Of a stretch of DNA of 64,000 bases, positions 8,435 through 15,824 are shown one piece after another. Position numbers and translations under genes: made by a program. Numbering within the stretch: the first letter of the stretch is position 1; each line of letters opens with the position of its first letter. Under the pieces are notes generated by a model. The model searched no databases. It was not told where the DNA came from and worked only from the letters and a program-made list of their open reading frames with translations. Origin of the DNA: Chloroflexota bacterium (GTDB lineage: Bacteria > Chloroflexota > Anaerolineae > UBA4142 > SHND01); NCBI GenBank assembly GCA_004295045.1, contig SHND01000039.1, positions 62,001-126,000 on the forward strand, given 5' to 3'.

Positions 8435-9422
8435 AGTATTCCTGCCGATGCTTGCGATAATATTCCAACGTGCGCGTCAATCCTTTATCCAAATTCACGC
8501 GCGGTTCCCAATTCAATGCATTGCCAATCAATTTAAAATCAGAATAGTAATCACCGATGTCAATGGCTTTGCGGTCGGGGGGGAACGGAATGATGTTACA
8601 TTCGCCGCCGCCGTTGAGCGCAATCAACTTGTGCGCCAAATCCTTAAGGTTGATAATCTCGGCGCTGCCGAGATTGAAAATTTTTCCGTTCGCCGCGTCG
8701 CTCATCGCCCCGAGCAGCATCGCTTCCACCACATCATCCACATAGTTGAAATCGCGCACTTGCAGACCGTCACCCCAAATTTCAATCGGCTCACCATCAA
8801 TCACGCGTTTGAGCCAAATCCCTAAAAAGGTTTGCCGCGCATCCTTGACGCGCATTCTGGGTCCGTACGTATTGGTCAACCTTAAAGAAACTGCGCGCAC
8901 GCCATAGACGTTGTTGTACAAAATGTGATACCACTCGCCCGCCATTTTGTTGATGCCGTTCACATCGGTCGGATGCAGCAAATGTTTTTCGTCCACCGGC
9001 AAATAATCGGGCTTGCCGTACATTTGGCGCGTGGAGGCGTACACAATTTTTACGTTTGGATTATTTTTGCGGCACGCTTCGAGAATGGACAATTGCGCGC
9101 GGCAGTTGATGTCCAAATCTGTGTACGGGTCGCGCATCGAATCGAGATGCGACGTTTGCCCCGCGAGATTGAAAAGAAAGTCGCGCCCGCGCACGAGATA
9201 ATCCATCGAAAATTCATCGCGCACGTCTGCGATATTCACCGTCACGCGCTCTCGAATCGGCTCAATGTTAAAGAAATTGCCGCCGTATTCGGGAATGAGC
9301 GAATCCACCAACGTGACGTGCGCGCCAAGTTCCACCAAACGAATTGCCAAATTCGCGCCGATGAAACCGAGTCCGCCGGTGATGAGGACGTTTTTACTGT
9401 GAAATGCGCTTGTCTGAGCCAT
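8430..9422 (-). CDS. NAD-dependent sugar epimerase/dehydratase (extended SDR)
   Basis: This 330-residue protein begins with a Rossmann motif GGLGFIGAN (about residues 17-25). It has the catalytic STRQMYGKPDY region, where the usual SSxxVYG is altered, and later NKMAGEWYH in place of a simple YxxxK (Tyr/Lys assignment uncertain). RLTNTYGPR and the RDFNYVDDVVEA motif of nucleotide-sugar epimerases/dehydratases are present. It should act on a UDP- or dTDP-sugar in the cytoplasm. It lies between a GT2 gene and an aminotransferase, so it probably supplies a modified sugar for the glycan locus. The substrate cannot be read from the sequence. Confidence 0.82.
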   Translation of the reverse strand: MAQTSAFHSKNVLITGGLGFIGANLAIRLVELGAHVTLVDSLIPEYGGNFFNIEPIRERVTVNIADVRDEFSMDYLVRGRDFLFNLAGQTSHLDSMRDPYTDLDINCRAQLSILEACRKNNPNVKIVYASTRQMYGKPDYLPVDEKHLLHPTDVNGINKMAGEWYHILYNNVYGVRAVSLRLTNTYGPRMRVKDARQTFLGIWLKRVIDGEPIEIWGDGLQVRDFNYVDDVVEAMLLGAMSDAANGKIFNLGSAEIINLKDLAHKLIALNGGGECNIIPFPPDRKAIDIGDYYSDFKLIGNALNWEPRVNLDKGLTRTLEYYRKHRQEYW

Positions 9423-9429
9423 GTGCAGG

Positions 9430-9490
9430 CGAGTAAAAAGGTAAAGAGGCAGCCAGGTCCAAGGTCCACCCTATTTACTTTGTTACTTGA
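9430..9490. repeat. Degenerate inverted array at a stop codon
   Basis: GAGTAAAAAGGTAAAGAGG on the left is roughly complementary to CCTATTTACTTTGTTACTT on the right. The TAA stop of the GT2 gene (9475-9477) is in the right arm. The match is imperfect, so this is a weaker member of the stop-codon array set. Confidence 0.5.
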
Positions 9491-10266
9491 ATCCTTGATT
9501 CCTTGTAGATCTGTTTCTCCACTTGCGCCTGCCGTTTCGGCTGATATTGTTTCACTGCTTCCTGCTTTACCACCAAGCGCCACCACCAGCCCCAAATCGC
9601 CGTGAGCGTACGTCCCACGCGCGAGAAATTGAAAAATTGCGACTTGCCGTACTGCCGATAAAAGTGATGCACCGGCACCTCGACAAAGCGATAGCCCGCG
9701 TCTTGAATTTTTTTCACCATCTCAAAGGTGATCGTCCCACTCGGCGATTCCAATTCCACCACATCAAAAATTTTGCGGCGCATCAACCGAAAATCACAGT
9801 CCACATCGCGGATCTGCAAATTAAAAATGAATTTGATGAAATACTGGTACGCATAGCCGATGAGGATGCGATGGAACGGGTCTTGGCGTTTGATCTTGTA
9901 GCCGTTGACGACATCCACCTCGTCGGAAATTTTTTCGACAAGCAATTTCAATTCACGCGCATCGTACTGCGCGTCGCCGTCCGTGTAGAAAAACCATTCT
10001 TTGCGCGCTGCTTTGACAGCCGCACGAATTTGTCCGCCGTAGCCGTACGGTCTCTCATGCGTCTCGTACCAAAATTCATTCGGATAGATGCGGTGCAATT
10101 CTTCCAGAATGGCGTGCGAATCGTCGGACGAACCGTCGTCGAACACATACACTTCGTAATCATCCGACACTTGGCGCAGCGTTTGCAAGGCGCGCATCAC
10201 CATGACGCCGATGGTGCCGGCGTCGTTGTAACAGGGAAAAAAGACAGAAATGGAGGGACGAGACAT
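9475..10266 (-). CDS. GT2 family glycosyltransferase
   Basis: This 263-residue GT-A fold enzyme starts ISVFFPCYNDAGTIG. It has VFDDGSSDDS for nucleotide binding and YTDGDAQYD, whose DxD-like acidic residues should bind the metal and nucleotide sugar. The segment RDVDCDFRLMRR lines the acceptor side in dolichol-phosphate-sugar synthases. No long membrane segment is seen after the catalytic domain, unlike the GT2 at 27231-28280. It probably makes a polyprenyl-phosphate sugar for the neighbouring GT-C enzymes. It is the first gene of the minus-strand block. A TATTAT box at 10312-10317 could be its -10 element, but no clear -35 was found. Confidence 0.82.
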   Translation of the reverse strand: MSRPSISVFFPCYNDAGTIGVMVMRALQTLRQVSDDYEVYVFDDGSSDDSHAILEELHRIYPNEFWYETHERPYGYGGQIRAAVKAARKEWFFYTDGDAQYDARELKLLVEKISDEVDVVNGYKIKRQDPFHRILIGYAYQYFIKFIFNLQIRDVDCDFRLMRRKIFDVVELESPSGTITFEMVKKIQDAGYRFVEVPVHHFYRQYGKSQFFNFSRVGRTLTAIWGWWWRLVVKQEAVKQYQPKRQAQVEKQIYKESRIQVTK

Positions 10267-10369
10267 TCTTGCAAGAAAAAGAGACGAAGGTGATATCGCG
10301 GACGACTGACGATAATACCATAGGAACGAGGGGTACGAAAAAAGCGTCTGCGTTGGAGGATTAAGAATT

Positions 10370-10404
10370 CTGTCAGTGTTTTGTCAGTACGTGCTTGCTA
10401 TAAT
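10370..10404 (+). promoter_or_regulatory. PhoB-like direct repeat with -10 box
   Basis: CTGTCAGTG (from 10370) and TTGTCAGTA (from 10381) are direct repeats with an exact 11-bp period. After the second repeat there are 10 bases and then a perfect TATAAT (10399-10404). This spacing is that of PhoB-type Pho boxes (CTGTCAT repeats 11 bp apart, 10 bp before the -10), where the activator replaces the -35 element. It lies 64 bases before the regulator start. Control by an OmpR/PhoB-family activator is inferred. Confidence 0.6.
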
Positions 10405-10467
10405 AGTGGGCGGGAAAATAGAACAATTTGTGCTTGGTCAAATAGCTAGAAAGATTTGAGGGTTAGC

Positions 10468-10689
10468 ATGGATTCGTTGTCAAACTTGGAAAAGGAAATC
10501 GTGATTCTGGTGGCAAAAGGGTACAGCAATCGAGAGATCGCCGAGAAACTACGCTTGGCGAAACAAACCGTTCGCAATTATCTCTCGATAATTTATGAAA
10601 AACTAGGAGTTCACAACCGCGTGGCGCTCTCCAACTTGGCGCACGAGCGGGGATGGGTTCAAAAGGACGACAACGATCTGGAGAAATAA
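10468..10689 (+). CDS. Stand-alone LuxR-type (GerE) HTH regulator
   Basis: This 73-residue protein is almost entirely a LuxR C-terminal DNA-binding domain: LEKEIVILVAKGYSNREIAEKL, then VRNYLSIIYEKLGVHNR as the recognition and dimer helices. It has no receiver or ligand-binding domain. I chose ATG 10468 because GAGGG lies five bases upstream; a TTG at 10456 would add four residues. It is driven from a PhoB-like promoter and lies 133 bases before two genes for secreted proteins, with two GTAC-N4-GTAC palindromes in between. It may regulate them. How its activity is set is unknown, since sensing must come from elsewhere. Confidence 0.85.
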   Translation: MDSLSNLEKEIVILVAKGYSNREIAEKLRLAKQTVRNYLSIIYEKLGVHNRVALSNLAHERGWVQKDDNDLEK

Positions 10690-10705
10690 AAGGATTCGCG
10701 GCTGC

Positions 10706-10760
10706 AAGTACGAATGTACTTTCTTTTGGCACAACAGCAAAAGAGAGTACGTTTGTACCT
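10706..10760 (+). promoter_or_regulatory. Two GTAC-N4-GTAC palindromes, candidate operators
   Basis: AAGTACGAATGTACTT (10706-10721) is a perfect 6-bp inverted repeat with a 4-base centre. GAGTACGTTTGTACCT (10745-10760) has the same core, 39 bp away centre to centre. Both lie between the LuxR-type gene and the Asp-box gene. LuxR-type dimers bind sites of this general form, so these are candidate targets of the adjacent regulator. No firm promoter was found here. Confidence 0.5.
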
Positions 10761-10822
10761 TGATTTCTTTCTACTGAATGGAGTATCCTCCAGATGTAAA
10801 CGAAACTTGTCATGGAGGAAAA

Positions 10823-12409
10823 ATGAGCTGCCCCAAATGGTTTTTCAACGTCTTGGCGATGGTATGCCTAGTCGGAATCCTTTTCGCCGTAGTAGGCAGC
10901 AAACCAACGGCGGTTGCTCAACCTCCCATCGAGTATTCGCTGCCAGAAGCGGCACAGCAGATCCAACAAAAACCTGCCAAACCTTTGACTCTTTTGCAAG
11001 CATATGATCTTTTCCAAACTCGTGCTCAACGCTGGCAACCTCAGGGAGCCGTTGCTTTTCTTCAAAGTATTGATGTCGAAGGAGACTCGCGGTCCTCTGG
11101 ACAAGATGGGCGAAGACGTGGTTGGGCAGCTACGTTGGTTGGAACAGAGGCGCAGAGCACTCAGCTCGTTGTGCGAATTGTGGATGGTGTCATTGTGGAA
11201 GAATCGGAAGAACCCGCCGCGCCTGACCTTGTGCCAATCCCAAACAAACCGCAGATTGATAGCCCAAAAGCTCTTTTAGTAGCGCAGACAGCAAAGCAAG
11301 GTCTCGGACCTTCAGCTGACAAGGGGCGCGGTTTCCATTTTGCGTTAGACACAATCCCGCGTGGCTCTGTCGGAATACTTGTACGGGCAAGTTACAGTGG
11401 ACGACCTGCTCTTCTAACGATTGACCCAACTAAAGGCTCACTTTTATCAGCCCAAGTACGATCCGGCGAAAATTCAGGCGGAATACTTTATTCCACCGAT
11501 GCTGGACAGACTTGGCAGGCGAGCAATCTGAATGGCCAACTCGTGACCGCAATTTACGCACACCCTTTGAAAGAGATGACCGCCTACGCTACCGTAATTC
11601 AACAAGGAACCATTGTTCTGTATCAAACCCAAGATGGGGGACAAAATTGGTCGGCGCTCGGTTCCTTGCCAGATCGAGCTGGGAATTGGGCCAATTCGCT
11701 TGCAGTAGTGGCTTCGGCTAAGCAAGGATTAGAGTTCGTAGTCGCAACCTCATCCGGACTCTGGGTTTCAGCGGACGGTAAATCGTGGTCATTGAATAAA
11801 AGATTACCAGGTGGTCCTAAACAATGGTTAGGAGCTGCACAAGGTTCCGAAGATTATCGGTTGTTCGCGAGCGTTCCCTTGGGAAAGAATCGTGGTTTGT
11901 ATGGAACGACTGATTTGTCATCTTGGGACAAAGTGGCTGAGGGTAGTTATCGGCTGTCCGAATCATTTGACAAGACAATGGTACTCGCTACCGATGAAGA
12001 GCAGCCGGACAAAGCCCTCTTGCTCGACCTCGACAGCCAAAAGAATATAGCCATACCGGGTAAGGTCTTGCGCGCAGCAGGAAACTTTAGAGATTTGGAG
12101 GCTACGCTTTTTGATGATTCGCTCTCCGGAGTTGGACGGCTAACGAATAAACAATTCCAACAAACCTTAACCGCGGATAATGCGAGTCTGGCGGTGGCTC
12201 CCGATTTTTCAACCAATCATATTGCAGTGGCGGGAGGCTTCCGTACAGGCATTCATCGTACGACGGATGGCGGTCTAACTTGGAACACAGTACTTACCGA
12301 TCCATCCGCGATCGTTACGGGTAGTAATGAGGTCTTTTCTGTAAAGTTTCTATCCGCGAATTCGGTGATTGCCGCCAACGGAGGGTTCGAGACATGGCAA
12401 AACTTTTGA
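10823..12409 (+). CDS. Secreted Asp-box (BNR/sortilin-like) beta-propeller protein
   Basis: This 528-residue protein has a signal peptide (MSCPKWFFNVLAMVCLVGIL..., cleavage near residue 32). The start at 10823 is fixed by GGAGG five bases upstream. After a variable N-terminal region (about 35-180), it carries at least five Asp-box motifs: STDAGQTW, TQDGGQNW, SADGKSW, TTDLSSW and TTDGGLTW. These mark blades of a sialidase/sortilin/Ycf48-like propeller. No sialidase catalytic arginines or FRIP motif could be identified, so a binding role is more likely than hydrolysis. Its last 16 bases overlap the next gene. Codon use is less CGCG-rich than in the flanking minus-strand genes, suggesting separate ancestry. 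Confidence 0.8.
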   Translation: MSCPKWFFNVLAMVCLVGILFAVVGSKPTAVAQPPIEYSLPEAAQQIQQKPAKPLTLLQAYDLFQTRAQRWQPQGAVAFLQSIDVEGDSRSSGQDGRRRGWAATLVGTEAQSTQLVVRIVDGVIVEESEEPAAPDLVPIPNKPQIDSPKALLVAQTAKQGLGPSADKGRGFHFALDTIPRGSVGILVRASYSGRPALLTIDPTKGSLLSAQVRSGENSGGILYSTDAGQTWQASNLNGQLVTAIYAHPLKEMTAYATVIQQGTIVLYQTQDGGQNWSALGSLPDRAGNWANSLAVVASAKQGLEFVVATSSGLWVSADGKSWSLNKRLPGGPKQWLGAAQGSEDYRLFASVPLGKNRGLYGTTDLSSWDKVAEGSYRLSESFDKTMVLATDEEQPDKALLLDLDSQKNIAIPGKVLRAAGNFRDLEATLFDDSLSGVGRLTNKQFQQTLTADNASLAVAPDFSTNHIAVAGGFRTGIHRTTDGGLTWNTVLTDPSAIVTGSNEVFSVKFLSANSVIAANGGFETWQNF

Positions 12410-12906
12410 CACGCGCCCACTCCTCGTTCCTAGTCATAGCGATTATTGGTCTGCTAATTTTGCTTGCCACAATGGCGCCTACGCTAGTCTATGCAGCAAC
12501 CTATACTGGATGGTTCACAGGCTATGCAATGGGAAATCAAATTGGCGCTGCTGGCGTGGAAGTAAGCCAAGGTCATTTTGCTAATCATTCGTACGGCACA
12601 TGTGGGGATCCAGCCTCCTATTGGCCTTGGGGTACTAAAATTACGACAGCTCAATCTATCACCCTACACTACAGTAATGGGGCAGCCTACAGCCGCAAAA
12701 AATTCTATTTAGAGGACAGTGGGGATCTGAATTGCTCCCAAGGCAATTATTGGGTGGATATTTATTTCGGGCGTTATCAACGATTCGGGGAACCATGTAA
12801 TTGTCCAGGTTCTCCAAGTAATGGATTCTGCATCAATGCAAATTACAATTCTTGCAATGACGCACAAAACTTTGGTCGTACAAGAAGAACCTATACGGGC
12901 CCTTGA
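12394..12906 (+). CDS. Secreted cysteine-rich protein with 3D-like domain
   Basis: This 170-residue protein has a signal peptide ending near LVYAA (residue 35). The mature part contains three spaced Asp motifs: CGDPASYWPWGTKI, YLEDSGDLN and WVDIYFGRY. This is the pattern of the 3D (three-aspartate) double-psi beta-barrel domain of MltA-like and Rpf/YocH-like cell-wall proteins. Six cysteines (one in CGDP, one in LNCS, CNC, and two near the end) could form three disulfides. Action on peptidoglycan or a polysaccharide outside the cell is plausible but inferred. The start overlaps the Asp-box gene by 16 bases, implying translational coupling. No terminator is obvious before the convergent gene at 12955. 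Confidence 0.75.
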   Translation: MAKLLTRAHSSFLVIAIIGLLILLATMAPTLVYAATYTGWFTGYAMGNQIGAAGVEVSQGHFANHSYGTCGDPASYWPWGTKITTAQSITLHYSNGAAYSRKKFYLEDSGDLNCSQGNYWVDIYFGRYQRFGEPCNCPGSPSNGFCINANYNSCNDAQNFGRTRRTYTGP

Positions 12907-12954
12907 TTGAGATACGAATCCTAGTACAAGCAAGAGCAAATTGCTCCCACATTT

Positions 12955-15804
12955 TCATTTCACCTCGATCGGTTGACTCAGCGTCACAAAATCCCCCACG
13001 CCATTCCCCTGCGCGTCAATCACTTGCAGGCGCGCGAACGTCGGATCACTCGCGTCGTACCAACCGATGAGAATTTTGTATTGTCCGGGCGGCACATCGG
13101 ACTTGATTTCGAGCGTGTAGGGATCAGTGAGAAATTCGCCCACAACCCATGTCTGTGTCGGACGCGCGCCGTTCAACGGCTGCGCGTCTTTTTGTGCCAC
13201 GGGGGGGGGAGCATCGCCGAGCAACTGCACAAACACCGTGTACGGTTTTTCCATTTTGCCCGTCGCTTTCCAATACAGCGTGACCGTGAGCGGTTCACCC
13301 GCTTTCGTTTCTTTCGCGGAGATGTCGTACCCCACGAGTGAAATGACGTTGTTGAAATTCGCGTCTTGTTTCACCTGCGGCGTGGGCGCGTCAAAACTGC
13401 GGTCCGTTTTTTCGACGACGAACGGCTGTTGCAAATCGGCCACGCGCGTGTTGCCTTGACCATCGCGCAAGACCAGTCGCAGATTTCCGTTCCACGCATT
13501 TCCATCGGGCGGAACCTGAATCGTATACTGCCCGCGCACGATTTCGCCCGCGTTCCATTGCGAGGTCGGATACGCTGCGTTCGCCAACGGTTGCGGCGCG
13601 GAAAGTGAATCGCCGAATTGAATTTGGAAATTGTAATCGGCGTTCGGCTTTTCGTCTGCGCGCCAGAACAAGGTCAGAGGCACACTGTCGCCCGTGCTCG
13701 ATTTTTCCGCGCCGATTTGATAACCGAGCAAAGTGAATGGCGCAAGCGGCGTTGAGAGCGAATGTTGAATTTTCAAGTCAACGAGCTGCGGCTGTTTTTG
13801 CGCGGGCAAAATCTTGATTGGACCAACCTTGACACTTTTGCCCAACGGCGCGCCGTTCGACGCAAGCACATCGAGTCCCGTTTCGTTTTGTTTGGTAAAC
13901 AACGTCACGGTCGCGTAATAATCCCCCGCCGGCGTGCCGGGCAATAATTCCGCGACGTAATCGCCCGCGACAATTTCATTCGGCTGCCAGCGCATCGTCG
14001 GATAATTCAATCCTGCCGGACGCCGATCCACTTTGCCCCAAAACGTTCCGTTCGCGTCCACGATGCGAATGGCGACATTGTAATCATCAGGCGTTTGCTG
14101 CAACGCCTGCCAAAACAAACGCAGCGACGCGCCCTCATTCGCCGCCAGCGGTTTCGGCTGCTCCCAACCCAACAGCTTGAACGTGTTTTGAAAATTTGCT
14201 TCCTTTGGATTTTTGATTTCGGGAGTTGTTGGCAACGCCGTGAACGCATCTTCAAAACGCCAATGCCGCAGTTTGATTTGCCAAAATGAAGCGTCCGTTG
14301 TTTGTTCTTGACCACGCGCATCGAGCAGCATCGGCACGACGCTGTTCGGGTCTGCCACTTCATCCTGCCACTGCACAAGCCACGCGCCGCGTTTTCCTTC
14401 CAACGCGTGATTGAGTTCTTGCGCCGCATTGAAATTCAAAACATGGTCCGCGTTCAACGTCGCGTCATCGGGCAAACGCAGCTCGGGCAATTTCGCATCT
14501 TGATAATAATAATCGAATGCCGGAAACAAATGTCCGCTCGTGAGAATGATCGCTTCGTCGCCTTGCGCATGCTGCGAAATAAAATTCGCCACGCCGCGAA
14601 AATCCGCTTTTGTGAATGCAGAATCAAAGTACGCGTTGGTGATGGAATAGAGCGAAGTGACAAGTAAAAAGCTCAAAGCGAAAAGCAAGACCGCCGCGGA
14701 GGCGAGGCGCGCGAGAACGTTTCGGGAGCGTACGAGTTCGAGCAGACTCGCGAGTCCCGCGCCGAGCAGCAGATACAAGCCCGGCGATGCGAGCATCAAA
14801 TAACGCGCGTTGAATTTTGGGTTGCGCGAAAAGAGAAACAACAAAAAGACGACCGGAACAATGAGATAGAGAATGGCAAAGACAAGTCCATCGGATGACC
14901 GACGGCGGACGGCGGGCGCGGAACGATTCGCAATCAAGATGGCGACGAGCGCGATCACCGCGGCGATGAGCCAGCCCACCGCAATCCACTGCGCGATATT
15001 TTCCAATACCGATTCGCCGACCGAAAAATTGATGAGGATGTGACGCAGCGCTTCGTCCAATTTCAGTGCGCCGCGAAAATAACTCGCGTCTTCGCCCAGC
15101 CGATTCAACATGAACGGCGCCCACGGTAGGAACGCGATCAGAATGACGACAAAGGCGAGGAGCGCAGCGCGCAGCGAATGCGACGCCGCGCGCTTGACGA
15201 ATACAGCATACAACGCGTAGAGGAATTGAAAGGCGAGGAGCGCGAACGCGAAATAGTGCGTGTACACCGCCGCGATATTGGCGATGACAAAAACGATCCA
15301 CCATGTTCGTCGTCTTGAAACTGACAGTTCTACCGCCAACGCGCGCAGCAGCGCGTAACTCGCCAGCAATCCCAAAAACGTGATCAGCGTGTACATCCGC
15401 GCTTCTTGCGAATACCACAAGTAGAGCGCGGAAAACGTTGCGATGAGGGACGCAAAAAGCGCGGCATTGGAATTGAACAAACGTCGCGCCGTGACAAACA
15501 TCAAAGGAACGGTCAGCACGCCAAAAAAGAGCGAGAGAAAGCGCGCGGCAAATTCCGAACCGCCCGCCAGCGCCATCCAAACGTTCAGCAAATAATAATA
15601 GAGTGGCGGTTGAATATCGGCGGCGGTGCGCGCGGTGATCGTGGCGAGATCAAAGCGGCTCAAATAGACGCTGAACGCTTCGTCATACCACAAGCTTTGT
15701 TTGTCGAGTTGAAAAACGCGGAGCGCAAAGGCGACGAGCGTAAAAACGAAAACGAGGAAAAATGTGCGGTTAATTGCTCTGGACACGGCGACGTATCTTA
15801 GCAT
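12955..15804 (-). CDS. GT39/ArnT-like membrane glycosyltransferase, long form
   Basis: This 949-residue member of the PMT/ArnT group has LWYDEAFSVYLSRFD (about residues 37-51) with the family Asp-Glu pair, then DIQPPLYYYLLNVW and about ten membrane segments up to about residue 390. The C-terminal half is soluble and made of several related beta units (MRWQPNEIVAGDY, SQWNAGEIVRGQY and TQTWVVGEFLTDPY mark them). It resembles the tail of the protein at 1726-4128, but is longer. These domains would face outside the cell and may bind the growing glycan. The start is uncertain: ATG 15804, or GTG 15786 closer to the conserved part. A run of nine C (13201-13209) encodes the prolines of APPPVA. Confidence 0.8.
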   Translation of the reverse strand: MLRYVAVSRAINRTFFLVFVFTLVAFALRVFQLDKQSLWYDEAFSVYLSRFDLATITARTAADIQPPLYYYLLNVWMALAGGSEFAARFLSLFFGVLTVPLMFVTARRLFNSNAALFASLIATFSALYLWYSQEARMYTLITFLGLLASYALLRALAVELSVSRRRTWWIVFVIANIAAVYTHYFAFALLAFQFLYALYAVFVKRAASHSLRAALLAFVVILIAFLPWAPFMLNRLGEDASYFRGALKLDEALRHILINFSVGESVLENIAQWIAVGWLIAAVIALVAILIANRSAPAVRRRSSDGLVFAILYLIVPVVFLLFLFSRNPKFNARYLMLASPGLYLLLGAGLASLLELVRSRNVLARLASAAVLLFALSFLLVTSLYSITNAYFDSAFTKADFRGVANFISQHAQGDEAIILTSGHLFPAFDYYYQDAKLPELRLPDDATLNADHVLNFNAAQELNHALEGKRGAWLVQWQDEVADPNSVVPMLLDARGQEQTTDASFWQIKLRHWRFEDAFTALPTTPEIKNPKEANFQNTFKLLGWEQPKPLAANEGASLRLFWQALQQTPDDYNVAIRIVDANGTFWGKVDRRPAGLNYPTMRWQPNEIVAGDYVAELLPGTPAGDYYATVTLFTKQNETGLDVLASNGAPLGKSVKVGPIKILPAQKQPQLVDLKIQHSLSTPLAPFTLLGYQIGAEKSSTGDSVPLTLFWRADEKPNADYNFQIQFGDSLSAPQPLANAAYPTSQWNAGEIVRGQYTIQVPPDGNAWNGNLRLVLRDGQGNTRVADLQQPFVVEKTDRSFDAPTPQVKQDANFNNVISLVGYDISAKETKAGEPLTVTLYWKATGKMEKPYTVFVQLLGDAPPPVAQKDAQPLNGARPTQTWVVGEFLTDPYTLEIKSDVPPGQYKILIGWYDASDPTFARLQVIDAQGNGVGDFVTLSQPIEVK
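14656..14690. repeat. In-frame 7-bp array of AGTAAAA-like units
   Basis: Five degenerate units starting with AG at exact 7-bp steps lie inside the GT39-like gene and encode a leucine/phenylalanine-rich membrane helix (LFALSFLL). The related run at 25049-25090 in another membrane protein has the same property. The units are degenerate, and the low complexity of helix codons could produce part of the pattern. Confidence 0.45.
14894..14920. repeat. In-frame 7-bp array of GACGGCG units
   Basis: About four GACGGCG-like units lie within the GT39-like gene and encode a short basic loop (AVRRRSSDG) between membrane segments. The family is that at 3172 and 17824. Confidence 0.55.
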
Positions 15805-15824
15805 AGGACAAAAAAAGCCGAAAG

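Noticed and set aside
10778..10822. Upstream start for the Asp-box protein (15 extra residues)
   Set aside because: The extra residues precede a good signal peptide, and a strong GGAGG lies directly before ATG 10823.
12910..12954. Terminator between the convergent genes at 12906 and 12955
   Set aside because: Only GAGCAA/TTGCTC with a one-base centre is present, without a T-run; too weak to call.
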